Shown: piece after piece, positions 44,337-53,619 of the stretch
How the letters are laid out: the number at the start of each line of letters is the position of its first letter
Position numbering within the stretch: position 1 is the first letter of the stretch
Source of the DNA: Planctomycetaceae bacterium
Lineage (GTDB): Bacteria; Planctomycetota; Planctomycetia; Pirellulales; Pirellulaceae
NCBI GenBank assembly: GCA_024642205.1
Contig: JAHEBQ010000018.1
Span: forward strand, 1 to 64,000
Direction: 5' to 3'
DNA: 64,000 bases
The notes under the pieces: generated by a model
What the model saw: only the letters and a program-made list of their open reading frames with translations
Told to the model about the DNA's origin: nothing
The model's database searches: none
Translations under genes and position numbers: made by a program

Positions 44337-45347
44337 ATGACCACCGAACTTCCTGTCCTCAAACCTGCCGATTTTGCATCCGATCAAGACGTGCGCTGGT
44401 GTCCCGGCTGTGGCGACTATTCGATTTTGGCTCAGATGAAAAAAGTCCTTCCGGAAATCGGGGCGACTCGCGAGAACACCGTGTTTATTTCCGGGATTGG
44501 TTGTTCCAGCCGTTTTCCGTACTACATGAATACGTATGGGATGCACAGCATTCACGGTCGGGCACCCGCGTTTGCGACAGGATTGAAATCAACTCGCCCG
44601 GATCTCGATATTTGGGTCATTACCGGTGATGGCGACGCGTTGAGTATCGGTGGAAATCATTTCATGCACATTGTTCGCCGCAATGTTGATGTGAATATTG
44701 TTTTGTTCAACAACGCAATTTACGGATTGACAAAAGGTCAATATTCGCCAACGTCGAAAGTTGGCTCGGTCACCAAAAGTACACCACGTGGCTCGATCGA
44801 CTATCCGCTCAACCCCATCTCCATCGCAGTTGCAGCGGAAGCAAGTTTCGTTGCCCGGACGATCGATACCAATATTCAACACCTCGTGGCGATGCTGAAA
44901 CGGGCCGCCGGCCACAAAGGGACTTCCTTCATTGAAGTCTACCAAAACTGCAACGTCTTTAATGACGGAACTTGGGACTACGCCAAGGACAAAGAAACCA
45001 AGGAACAAACGACACTTGTTCTGGAACATGGCAAACCCCTTGTGTTTGCGGGAGGGACCAAGGGGATCCGACTGAACGGTTTCGTGCCGGAAATTGTCGA
45101 TCTTGCCAACGTCGCACAAGACGACCTGTTGTTTCACGACGAAAAAGCGGTCAATTCGCAACTCGCATTCCTGCTTAGCCGGTTACGTTATCCGGATTTT
45201 CCCGAACCCATCGGTGTGTTCCGTGACATTGATCGACCGACCTACGATGAGATGATTAATTCCCAGATCGAGGATGCAATTGCCGAAAAAGGAAAGGGCG
45301 AATTGGCCAAGCTTTTCCATGCCGGTGATACCTGGACCGTGAGTTGA
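44337..45347 (+). CDS. korB: 2-oxoacid:ferredoxin oxidoreductase, beta subunit
   Basis: A 336-residue TPP-binding beta subunit. The N-terminus RWCPGCGDYSILAQMKK carries cluster or TPP-site cysteines, with SGIGCSSRFPYYMNTYG next. The TPP motif is GDGDALSIGGNHFMHIVRRN with VDVNIVLFNNAIYGLTKGQY. Together with korA it oxidises a 2-oxoacid with CoA and ferredoxin. No ferredoxin-type delta subunit gene is adjacent. The stop is followed 2 bp later by a 12-bp palindrome without a T tract (45350-45361). Confidence 0.93.
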   Translation: MTTELPVLKPADFASDQDVRWCPGCGDYSILAQMKKVLPEIGATRENTVFISGIGCSSRFPYYMNTYGMHSIHGRAPAFATGLKSTRPDLDIWVITGDGDALSIGGNHFMHIVRRNVDVNIVLFNNAIYGLTKGQYSPTSKVGSVTKSTPRGSIDYPLNPISIAVAAEASFVARTIDTNIQHLVAMLKRAAGHKGTSFIEVYQNCNVFNDGTWDYAKDKETKEQTTLVLEHGKPLVFAGGTKGIRLNGFVPEIVDLANVAQDDLLFHDEKAVNSQLAFLLSRLRYPDFPEPIGVFRDIDRPTYDEMINSQIEDAIAEKGKGELAKLFHAGDTWTVS

Positions 45348-45599
45348 ATTTTCCCGGGAAACGGCGAAAGCCATTGCGACCCGACGCCGTTGAGTGATTG
45401 GCCGGTGCGGCCCGAATGGAAGAGAGGCGCCTTGTCGTTGGCGACGACTTCGCGACTGGTAAAACCAAACTGTCAGTCCTGGTGACACCCAGCAGGAATT
45501 GAACAAAGATTCCATTGAGTTGAGCCGAATCTAGTCCCTGGTGGCGATCGGCAACGGTTCATTTGAAAGTTCCTGCTCCAGGAAGCCCCTCGAGTTGAC

Positions 45600-46745
45600 A
45601 TGCCCCACCGAGTCCTTGTTGTCGGAGAATATGGGACGCGCAATGGCGGTGAGAATTCGTTCCTGGCCGTTGCACCGGCGCTGATGAAACTCGGTTGGGA
45701 ATTCCATGCCGCCGTTCCCGCCCATTCGGAATTCGCCAACGCGCTCCACGCTGCAGATATCGTTGTCCACGACTTCTCTCTCAAGACACTTGACGGTCAG
45801 AGAAAATCGCAGGTTGAAATCCGGTCTGACATTGCCAATCTCATTGGCTTCGTGCAGCCAAAGTTGATCCACTGCAACAGCCTTTCGACCAGCCGGATAT
45901 GCGGTCCGGTCGCCCGTTCACTGAGGCAACCAAGCCTCGGGTACCTGCGCGACATCTTGAAGCTCAGCAAGCAAGCGGTTGCTGACATTAACATGCTTGA
46001 TCGAATTATCGCCGTATCGGCTGCGACACGCACCTGGCATGGCAACCAGGGAGTTGACCTGAGTAAGACGTTGGTAGTTTACAACGGAGTCGACACTGAT
46101 CTGTTCTTCCCGATGGCTGGCTCGGATCAGGCTGGGGTGGCTTGTCCGATCAGAACAGAACTCGGAATCCCTGTTGACTCGCCGGTATTGCTGTTTGCAG
46201 GACAAATCGGGATTCGAAAAGGAGTCGACACGCTCATTGACGCTTTCCTGAAGGTCGCCGAACTCATTCCGCAAATCCAGCTTCTGATCGCAGGCAGCAG
46301 GCACTCGCAAAAGCAGGAAGCGGTGGAGTTCGAAAATCAGCTCAAGTGCATGATCGAATTGTCAAAGTACAAGAACAATGTTCATTGGCTGGGAACGAGA
46401 ACTGATATCACTTTGCTGATGCGGACTGCAACGATCCTCGTTCACCCTGCTCGCCAGGAACCTCTTGGCCGCGTGCTGCTCGAGGCTGCGGCGAGCGGAC
46501 TTCCGATCATCACAACTCGTGTCGGTGGTTCGCCGGAAATTCTTTCTCGTGATGGATTTGACGCGTTTCTGATCGAACCCGATGATCCGATTGAACTGGC
46601 CGAACGAATCCTGAACCTGATCAATGACCCACAGCGACTCGAAGAATTGAAAGTGAATCTTCGAGAAACAGCCAACTTGATTTTCTCGATCCAAAACTGT
46701 TCCCGGGGTCTGGACGCTCAGTACCGCTGGTTATTGGAGCAATGA
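45600..46745 (+). CDS. Glycosyltransferase family 4 protein
   Basis: A 381-residue GT-B glycosyltransferase. The N-terminal half begins VLVVGEYGTRNGGENSFLAV. The linker and C-terminal Rossmann domain have KTLVVYNGVDTDLFFP, PVLLFAGQIGIRKGVDTLID, LLIAGSRHSQKQEAVEF, VHWLGTRTDITLLMRTATI and the GT4 motif LVHPARQEPLGRVLLEAAAS with ITTRVGGSPEIL. The E-x7-E pattern of the donor-binding region is present (EPLGRVLLE). No signal peptide. There are no other surface-sugar genes next to it, so acceptor and donor are unknown. Confidence 0.9.
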   Translation: MPHRVLVVGEYGTRNGGENSFLAVAPALMKLGWEFHAAVPAHSEFANALHAADIVVHDFSLKTLDGQRKSQVEIRSDIANLIGFVQPKLIHCNSLSTSRICGPVARSLRQPSLGYLRDILKLSKQAVADINMLDRIIAVSAATRTWHGNQGVDLSKTLVVYNGVDTDLFFPMAGSDQAGVACPIRTELGIPVDSPVLLFAGQIGIRKGVDTLIDAFLKVAELIPQIQLLIAGSRHSQKQEAVEFENQLKCMIELSKYKNNVHWLGTRTDITLLMRTATILVHPARQEPLGRVLLEAAASGLPIITTRVGGSPEILSRDGFDAFLIEPDDPIELAERILNLINDPQRLEELKVNLRETANLIFSIQNCSRGLDAQYRWLLEQ

Positions 46746-46977
46746 AATTTGTGAGCTTTGGTGCGACGCCAACAACCCGTTCCTGGACGACTTATTTGGG
46801 ATTCAATTTGCTGCCTCGAAATCAGTGACGTCTCCAGAGTTTGATGCGACGGTCAGACGTCGAAATTCAAAGAATATGCTTGGGATTGTCTGATAAACGG
46901 GAAACCGATGGTTGAAGTTTCGACGGTCCAGTGCGAGAATAAAGTCGTCGGGTGAGCGAACTATCAATGGTAGCGTC

Positions 46978-49860
46978 ATGGCGAATATCTCCAGAAGTGA
47001 CTTCCTCGAAGGAATCAGGAAAAGCGGTATTGTCGCCCCGGAGCGACTTGCCGATTTGCTTGAAAACGTCACCGAGGAGTCGCCCGAAGCGATTGCAGTA
47101 CTACTGGTTCGCGAAGCCCTGGCGACGAAATGGCAAGCTAAATACCTGATGTCTGGCCGCAGCCGATTGGACATTGGAAGCTACCGGTTACTGGACCGAA
47201 TCAACCGAGACGAATTCGGCGATCGCTTCTTGGCCATTCATACGTCGCTGGCTCGCAAAGTCGACATCCAGGTGTTGCCGTTCACGCTAACCAAAGATCA
47301 AGCCAGCCGCGATCGATTTATTCAAAAGGCCAGTCTCGCCGCACAGCTGGATCATCCCAATCTGACTCATGTCTACGATATTGATCAGGAAGGCGGACGG
47401 TATTACCTTGTCACCGAACATGTTGAGGGGAAATCGCTTGAGGATATCGACGTTTCGACGCTTTCCGACACGATGATTGCCCGCATCATCAGTCAAGCCG
47501 TCGATGGTATCTGCTACGCTCATCAACATGAAGTGATTCACGGTTGCATCGGTCCGGCAGACCTGATGCTGGACAGTCATCAGCAAGTCAAAATTCAGCA
47601 CCTTCCCCTCTCGCCATTGCGGCATCAGATATCCGGGAACAAAGACCAGCCAAGAACGGAACAGGATTTCTCGGCGATCGCCAGAATCGGATCCTTCCTG
47701 CTGAAAAAAGCCAACATTTCCAATCCTGAGCGACGAAACCAGCTGGCAATTGCGTTTGAAAAACTCAGTGATGCCACTGCCGAATCGGTCGCTGAAACTA
47801 CCAAAACTCTTGAACAATTCCTGGCCGTTGGATCGAAGCAAACGGGATTCGATCCTGGTGGCTTTGAGCAGCCAATCGAAACCACGTCGACCCCACGCAA
47901 AAAAAAACAGCGTGCTCCGGAGAATATGCCGCTACCGCCGGAATCGATCAATCCAGGGTACCTGAAACGTTTGTGGAAGGATAACCCCATCGCCGTCATC
48001 GGGACGTCGCTGGTAATTGCACTGATGCTTGTGGGAGGTTCCGTGTATGGCGGAATCGCATGGCTGGGCAAGCTCTCTCCGCCGGTCGCCGATCCGGTGG
48101 AAATCGAAGATTCAGATTCGAGTACCGTCCAGGAACCCAGGATCGCAATTACGAATCCTCCGAGCGTAGAAGCAACGCTCAATCCATCGCCCCGACCTTC
48201 AAGGCCAAACCAGATTTCGCCCGCGATTCCGACAGACGAGGAAATGAGCGAGTTCCTGGCGGAAATGGAAAATGGCACCGGCCAACGCGAATTGGACAAA
48301 TCGAAAAACAGGAGAGTGAAGCTGGATCAAGCGACTGACAGAGAAAAACCAGCTTCGCCGGCGATGAAAAACGAGCTTGACGTCCCGTCGTCAGATGACC
48401 AGTTTGCCGGCAAAAATGCGGCGGAACCAGGGTCATCGGGTGAACCATCCGCCCATCCTGAATCCTTGCCAAAGTCCACCGACTCGACAGCGGCAATCGA
48501 GACGAAGAACGAGGCCGAGCCCGACAAATCAACTCAACTTTCGCCGACGGATAACGCGGCGATGGCGGACGGGGAAGTGACTGACATGAAACCGGTGCAC
48601 AATGACCTGACCGTCATCCGAGGCATTGCGGGAAAAACTCAGGCGACGCTTCAAAACGGGGAAGTCACGTCGCTGGAACAAATTGCAGCCATGAGTCCGG
48701 AAGAAATTCAAACGGCGCTTCGAAAGGGTGGCTGGGGAACTGCCAACAAGATCGCCGAATACAAAGACTGGATTTCCCAAGCCAAAGTCATGGTCGGCGA
48801 CGAAAGTCCGATGAAAACTTCGCCGGCTGACAACCATACCGACGCTGCGGTTCCCGATTCCAACGGCGTGTTCGCCAATTTCCCTCGCGTTACCGATCTG
48901 CCGCCGCTGGAATCGACGGCCGAGATAAAAATCGCGGACTTGATCATCAAGAAACAATACCTTTTGGGAGCAGAGCTGATCTGTGAACCAGGCGCGGTTG
49001 AGGGAAGAACAACGTTTGAACTGGAACGCTCCATGGATGACAACCAGACGTGGATTGTCGGAGTCAGGAAAAGCCCTAACCAGGATGCGACTCCGATTGC
49101 GTTATTCCGCAAGTCGGAAACGGCTTTCCATTTTCAGTGGCTCCCGGAAGCCGTTTCGGACAAGAATGCGAGCAAGCTGGCACCCTACCTCTGCAACTGT
49201 TTCGTCAAGTTGATTCTTCCAGAAGACGAATCGACTGTTTTGACGCTGAGAACTCCCTTGAAGATTGCCGATCTTCGCTTGACGACCGAAGCACTTTGGA
49301 ACGAAGTTGAAGTACTGATTCCGGCGATGCCAGAGCCGGAAAATATTGTCGTCGAAGTGCTTCCGCTGCAGATCCCAAATGTTGACACCAGAATTCCAAA
49401 CAGTCGAGTCGAGCGGGGAAACCCCGCCCGAATCTGGCTGAAAAGGGACGACAAGACTGGGTTCCTGTGGATTCAAGTCTCCGGTGAACTCCGATCCCGA
49501 TTAAAGCTTCGATCAAATTTGATGCTGTTGGTACAAGGACAGGCCAAACCAGTGCCAAGAATGCAAACGCTCCAGGAGTTAGCTCTTACGCTTGACGCGG
49601 CCGCAGTCCGGGCTCAACTGACGTATGAACAATTCTCCAAACCTGTTTCCATGAAAAAGGACGACTTCGACCGACAGAAATCCCAGTTCTTGCGGGATGC
49701 AAAAACAAAGCAAGCGATGAAAGATCAACTCATTAACTATGGTGAAATCCTGCCAAAAATAATGAACCAGCCGATCTCGGTTCGGGTCTATTCCAAACTC
49801 GGCAACTTCCAGACGGTCCTGGCGGTCACCGATCCGACGCTCGAGCAGGAACCGAAATAG
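46978..49860 (+). CDS. Membrane-anchored pseudokinase with HHH-like C-terminal domain
   Basis: A 960-residue protein starting at ATG 46978. Residues about 1-65 match the N-terminal box of planctomycete Ser/Thr kinases (REALATKWQAKYLMSGRSRL). The kinase fold (about 68-300) lacks all catalytic motifs: the glycine loop reads INRDEFGDRFLA, the VAIK lysine is Q98 (VDIQVLP), HRD is H188-G-C190, and DFG is Q207-H-L. A transmembrane helix follows near 336-360 (VIGTSLVIALMLVGGSVYGG), then a long low-complexity linker, and a helix-hairpin-helix-like segment near 543-600 (DLTVIRGIAGKTQATLQNGE). The C-terminal 300 residues are beta-rich and unrecognised. Likely a structural or regulatory pseudokinase. 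Confidence 0.88.
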   Translation: MANISRSDFLEGIRKSGIVAPERLADLLENVTEESPEAIAVLLVREALATKWQAKYLMSGRSRLDIGSYRLLDRINRDEFGDRFLAIHTSLARKVDIQVLPFTLTKDQASRDRFIQKASLAAQLDHPNLTHVYDIDQEGGRYYLVTEHVEGKSLEDIDVSTLSDTMIARIISQAVDGICYAHQHEVIHGCIGPADLMLDSHQQVKIQHLPLSPLRHQISGNKDQPRTEQDFSAIARIGSFLLKKANISNPERRNQLAIAFEKLSDATAESVAETTKTLEQFLAVGSKQTGFDPGGFEQPIETTSTPRKKKQRAPENMPLPPESINPGYLKRLWKDNPIAVIGTSLVIALMLVGGSVYGGIAWLGKLSPPVADPVEIEDSDSSTVQEPRIAITNPPSVEATLNPSPRPSRPNQISPAIPTDEEMSEFLAEMENGTGQRELDKSKNRRVKLDQATDREKPASPAMKNELDVPSSDDQFAGKNAAEPGSSGEPSAHPESLPKSTDSTAAIETKNEAEPDKSTQLSPTDNAAMADGEVTDMKPVHNDLTVIRGIAGKTQATLQNGEVTSLEQIAAMSPEEIQTALRKGGWGTANKIAEYKDWISQAKVMVGDESPMKTSPADNHTDAAVPDSNGVFANFPRVTDLPPLESTAEIKIADLIIKKQYLLGAELICEPGAVEGRTTFELERSMDDNQTWIVGVRKSPNQDATPIALFRKSETAFHFQWLPEAVSDKNASKLAPYLCNCFVKLILPEDESTVLTLRTPLKIADLRLTTEALWNEVEVLIPAMPEPENIVVEVLPLQIPNVDTRIPNSRVERGNPARIWLKRDDKTGFLWIQVSGELRSRLKLRSNLMLLVQGQAKPVPRMQTLQELALTLDAAAVRAQLTYEQFSKPVSMKKDDFDRQKSQFLRDAKTKQAMKDQLINYGEILPKIMNQPISVRVYSKLGNFQTVLAVTDPTLEQEPK

Positions 49861-49952
49861 CCGCCGGGTTTGCCGAATGAACCTGGATCAGCATCGCACT
49901 CGGCACAATTCACGTCATTTTATTACCTCTGCCCCAATTGAAATTACAAACG

Positions 49953-50963
49953 ATGATCCGAGTTGGTATTGTTGGGGCAACCGGTTACACCGCCCTGGAA
50001 CTCTTGAACATTCTACTGCGGCATCCGGAAGTCAAGGTTACGCAGCTGACTTCGCGGGATGAATCCTGCCCCCCGCTATCAGCAGTCCATCCCGGTTTGC
50101 GGGAACGGCTGGACCTTAACTTTTCTCCGCTTGAGATCGATACATTCTCAGCGCAGGTTGACTGTGCGTTTTGTTGCTTGCCCCACGCGGCGTCGGCCGA
50201 AATCGTGTCGCAATTGCTGGCGAAAGGCATGAAGATCGTTGACTTTAGCGCTGACTACAGGCTCAACGATGTTGAAACATTTGAAACCTGGTATCAAGTC
50301 AGGCATCCCGACGCGCAACGAGTTGGGAAAATTGCCTATGGCATTCCCGAGTTGTTTCGTGACCAGATCAAGATCGCTCAGTTGGTTGCCAACCCGGGCT
50401 GTTTTCCGAGCTCAGCGCTGATCCCCCTGGCTCCTTTGCTGAAAAAATCCTTGATCAAGGCGTCACCTATCATCGTCGATTCCAAAACCGGTGTTTCCGG
50501 TGCAGGACGCACACCCAACCTCAAATTTCATTTTCCCGAATGCAACGAATCAGTGACCGCGTACGGAATGGGGACCCATCGACATATGCCGGAAATCGAC
50601 CAGATTGTCAGGCGTTTCTCCGGAGTCAATATTTCAACGACCTTCACGCCTCACTTGATTCCGATGGATCGCGGGATCCTTTCCACCATTTATCTGCAAC
50701 CACAGTCCGGAATCACGACCGAACACCTGTTCGCAGAGCTTTCCGAATTCTACTCCGATGAGCCATTTGTTCGGGTCACGGGTCAAATACCGACTACCAA
50801 AGATGTCGCTCACACTAATTTCTGTGACATATCGGTGGGACAATGCAGAGACATGACCGTCATCGTGAGTGTCTTGGACAACCTGATCAAAGGCGCTTCG
50901 GGAGCGGCCGTTCAAAACTTCAATGTGATGTTTGGATTGCCTGAAACGCTGGGGCTACTGTAA
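49953..50963 (+). CDS. argC: N-acetyl-gamma-glutamyl-phosphate reductase ArgC
   Basis: A 336-residue ArgC starting at ATG 49953 (a TTG frame begins at 49938). N-terminal NADP site IRVGIVGATGYTALELLNIL, catalytic cysteine in VANPGCFPSSALIPL, and HRHMPEIDQIVRRF with TFTPHLIPMDRGILSTIYLQ are typical. It reduces N-acetylglutamyl phosphate to the semialdehyde in arginine synthesis. The next gene, argJ, acts later in the same pathway; 108 bp separate them. Confidence 0.96.
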   Translation: MIRVGIVGATGYTALELLNILLRHPEVKVTQLTSRDESCPPLSAVHPGLRERLDLNFSPLEIDTFSAQVDCAFCCLPHAASAEIVSQLLAKGMKIVDFSADYRLNDVETFETWYQVRHPDAQRVGKIAYGIPELFRDQIKIAQLVANPGCFPSSALIPLAPLLKKSLIKASPIIVDSKTGVSGAGRTPNLKFHFPECNESVTAYGMGTHRHMPEIDQIVRRFSGVNISTTFTPHLIPMDRGILSTIYLQPQSGITTEHLFAELSEFYSDEPFVRVTGQIPTTKDVAHTNFCDISVGQCRDMTVIVSVLDNLIKGASGAAVQNFNVMFGLPETLGLL

Positions 50964-51071
50964 ATCCGGCCGATTCGTACAATTTTTCGTTCTGGTGAAC
51001 GGGCTCGCCGATAACGCCTGACGGACTCAACCGAACTCAAAACAATTTTTCTTCATTTCAGGTGGCAATCG

Positions 51072-52256
51072 ATGGGGCTTCCAAAAGGGTTTCAGTTCAG
51101 CGGCACCTCCTGCGGGATCAAACCATCTGGATCGTTGGATGTGGCCATCATTTCAACGCGTTCCGCTGGTACCGCGGCGGGCGTTTACACGCAAAACGTG
51201 GTGCGTGCTGCGAGCATTGACTGGAATCGTCAACTGACACCTACAAATTGTTTTCGCGCTGTCGTAATCAATTCTGGAAACTCGAATGCCTGTACCGGGA
51301 GTCAGGGGACCGAAGACAACCGGCAGATGGCGATTGAAGTCGCCGGACTCCTGAATGCTTCGGATGACCAGGTCTTGGTCCTTTCAACCGGTGTCATCGG
51401 ACACCCTTTGCCCATGGAAAAGGTCCGAACCGGAATTCGAAATGCCGTCTCATTGCAGTCGGATTCGCAGGACAGTTTTGATACCGCGTCAACGGCGATC
51501 CTGACAACCGACAATGGACCAAAGACCGTTGCCAAGACAATTCGTTTCGGTGACGCTGAAGTTAACATTGCCGGAATGGCCAAGGGGGCTGGCATGATTG
51601 GTCCCAATATGGCGACGATGTTGGCGGTGATGATGACAGACGCAAAAATCAGTGCGTCCGATGCACAACGGATATTGACCCGAGCTGCCGAACAGTCGTT
51701 CAATCGAATCAGCGTGGAGGGTCATACCAGTACTAATGATGCATTGCTGTTGGTTTGCAGCGGTGGCTCCGGAATCGTTTTGCAATCGGAAACCGAACTG
51801 GCTCATTTTTCGGACGAACTGACATCAAGTTGTATCGAACTGGCGAAACGCATTCCCTCCGACGGTGAGGGAGCAAGTCATCTGGTGACGATTCACGTTC
51901 GAGGCGCCCAGTCCGAGCAGGACGCTGATCGAGTCGCGCGTACCATCGCGGCCAGCGCATTGGTCAAAACTGCGATCACAGGATCGGATCCAAACTGGGG
52001 GCGAATCGTCTCGGCGGCCGGTTATGCGGGAGTTCCCATGACTGTCGAAGAAACGGATCTCACGCTCAACGGGCTTATCGTGTTCAGAAACGGCCAACCC
52101 GTCGGTTTTGATCCGCCAACGGTTAGTCAGTCAATTTCCAGTCAGTTTGAAACGTTGATCGATTTGAAAATCGGTTCAGGTCCGGGAGCGGCCACGCATT
52201 GGACCAGTGACCTGACTGTGGATTACGTTCGGTTCAACTCAGAATACACGACCTAG
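51072..52256 (+). CDS. argJ: Bifunctional glutamate N-acetyltransferase/ornithine acetyltransferase ArgJ
   Basis: A 394-residue ArgJ. The autoprocessing site is MAKGAGMIGPNMATMLAVMM, where the Thr of NMATML is expected to become the N-terminal nucleophile of the beta chain. Other family segments are VVINSGNSNACTGSQG, VLSTGVIGHPLPMEKV, RISVEGHTSTNDALLLVCSG and TAITGSDPNWGRIVSAAGYA. ArgJ recycles the acetyl group from N-acetylornithine to glutamate, and can make acetylglutamate from acetyl-CoA if bifunctional. Length is normal. Confidence 0.96.
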   Translation: MGLPKGFQFSGTSCGIKPSGSLDVAIISTRSAGTAAGVYTQNVVRAASIDWNRQLTPTNCFRAVVINSGNSNACTGSQGTEDNRQMAIEVAGLLNASDDQVLVLSTGVIGHPLPMEKVRTGIRNAVSLQSDSQDSFDTASTAILTTDNGPKTVAKTIRFGDAEVNIAGMAKGAGMIGPNMATMLAVMMTDAKISASDAQRILTRAAEQSFNRISVEGHTSTNDALLLVCSGGSGIVLQSETELAHFSDELTSSCIELAKRIPSDGEGASHLVTIHVRGAQSEQDADRVARTIAASALVKTAITGSDPNWGRIVSAAGYAGVPMTVEETDLTLNGLIVFRNGQPVGFDPPTVSQSISSQFETLIDLKIGSGPGAATHWTSDLTVDYVRFNSEYTT

Positions 52257-52452
52257 CACCGAGTTGTGGAAAACGAAACATCCTCTGCGAAACGCAGGTT
52301 CATCCGAATAGAACTCATAACCGGTTTATCCGTTCAAGCTTTTGGGCAGGTTGCATCAAAAGCCGGCAGGCCTTATGAATGGCCACGATTTGGAGACTAT
52401 TTTTCGTTGTGGCCTCAAGCCATATCAACAAGGCTTTCTCACCCCGTGTTGA

Positions 52453-52489
52453 GCAGGGTCGGCATTCATTTGCTGGCCCTGCTTTTTTT
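52453..52489 (+). terminator. Rho-independent terminator downstream of argJ
   Basis: An 11-bp stem (52453-52463 with 52472-52482, two G-U pairs) closes an 8-nt loop and is followed directly by seven T (52483-52489). It lies 195 bp past the argJ stop and probably ends the argC-argJ message. Its presence inside the plus-strand frame 52266-52535 argues that this frame is not a gene. Confidence 0.75.
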
Positions 52490-52871
52490 GTGCCCTGAAC
52501 CTGTCTGCTCCGACAAGGGCCTCTGCCGTGGTTGAACGCCCGCAGAAGATGGTCCGCCTCGGAGACCGGCTTGGCGAAATTTATCGTGACGCGGGATTGA
52601 CGAATCTGATCGCCTCGCGACGATAGAAACAGGAGTCTGGGCGTTTGACCACCCAATCGGTCCGGAATCGGAATCGCCGGATGGGGCGTGATCTTCCATG
52701 GAACACATTTTTTTGCAACATTTGACCTCCTCGGTTGACATCCGCCGATGTCCACATACTCTTTACCATTGCTCGATTTCAGCAGCACGCAGCAATTTGA
52801 CGATTTGGGTTGGAATTAACAATCAAAGTCGACTCATGGTCGACTTTGATGGACATTGACGCGGAGAAAAA
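52490..52871. other. Intergenic, no gene recognised
   Basis: Separates the argJ terminator from the acidic protein gene and should carry that gene's promoter. Minus-strand frames here overlap and are not supported. The segment 52257-52452 before the terminator also shows no supported gene. Confidence 0.4.
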
Positions 52872-53201
52872 ATGGACGACGACGATCTTTTGGATCCACT
52901 GGACGAACCTGGCGATGACGACGATGTAAGCCAGGATGACGAGAGCAGCGATTCGCTGCTGGACGTGACTGCTGCTCCGATCGACAAACTCGATGTTGAG
53001 ATTGTCGACGAGTTTGATGAAGACGACTTCGACGAGGACTTCGACGATGACTTCGAGGAAGAAATCGTAGGGGAATACGATCTGGAAGACGATCGGTACG
53101 GAAGTGATTTCGACAAAGAGTTTGGACATCTGACGGACCCGGCCAAGACCGGTCCCAAGAAATCCGCTGATTCGAAGAAAGCCGAAAAGAAGAAAAAGTA
53201 G
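52872..53201 (+). CDS. Very acidic low-complexity small protein
   Basis: A 109-residue protein at ATG 52872 with GGAG about 6 nt upstream. The first 90 residues are dominated by Asp and Glu (DDDDLLDPLDEPGDDDD, DEFDEDDFDEDFDDDF) with a central LDVTAAPIDKLDVEIV, and the tail is Lys-rich (KKSADSKKAEKKKK). Such polarity resembles disordered, RNA- or protein-binding proteins such as RNA polymerase delta-like tails, but no homology is claimed. It lies upstream of ileS on the same strand. Confidence 0.65.
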   Translation: MDDDDLLDPLDEPGDDDDVSQDDESSDSLLDVTAAPIDKLDVEIVDEFDEDDFDEDFDDDFEEEIVGEYDLEDDRYGSDFDKEFGHLTDPAKTGPKKSADSKKAEKKKK

Positions 53202-53619
53202 CCAGGTCATCAAGGGAAAAACGTCGAGCCGTGGGTCGACGTATTGCTCGCGTGACTCCCTTGCTCTCAGACCGTACTTGGTGAGCCTTTTTGCTGGAGT
53301 AAGTTCGATGCCGGTGCTTGGATCAAGCGGATTTACCCCTCATGCTGACAATGCCATCGAGGCAGTTGGTTCCCTCTCGTCTACCCTTGAAACCCCGTAA
53401 GGGGGACCTCGACGACATGTCCCGGTGAAATAAGGGATTCGCTGGCGTCATTTACACGTTGCGGCAGTTTAGAGATAATTTGCCGTTTCTTGACGCACGA
53501 AATCATCAACTGGCTGAAGCATCGTCCTGGTCGGTACGTTTTCCAATTCCGACGCACGGGATGATCGTTCGCCAGTCGCCCGAATACGAGCCGAACTAAC
53601 CGCGTAAGAGCCCAAAGAT
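53202..53619. other. ileS 5' region with several hairpins, no gene
   Basis: A 418-bp non-coding stretch. A perfect 7-bp hairpin ACGTCGA/TCGACGT lies at 53221-53242 without a T tract. A weak GCTC/GAGC hairpin with a bulge at 53263-53284 is followed by TTTTT, possibly ending the acidic-protein message. CCCC-GTAA-GGGG (53393-53404) forms a GNRA-type hairpin that competes with GGGAC/GTCCC (53403-53422). These could form an RNA leader, but no known riboswitch or T-box motif was recognised. Confidence 0.35.

Noticed and set aside
45350-45361. 12-bp palindrome TTTCCCGGGAAA after korB
   Set aside because: No T tract and no loop, so not a terminator; no evidence of an operator.
52266-52535. Plus-strand frame of 89 codons after argJ
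   Set aside because: It contains the argJ terminator and has no motif, so a gene is unlikely.
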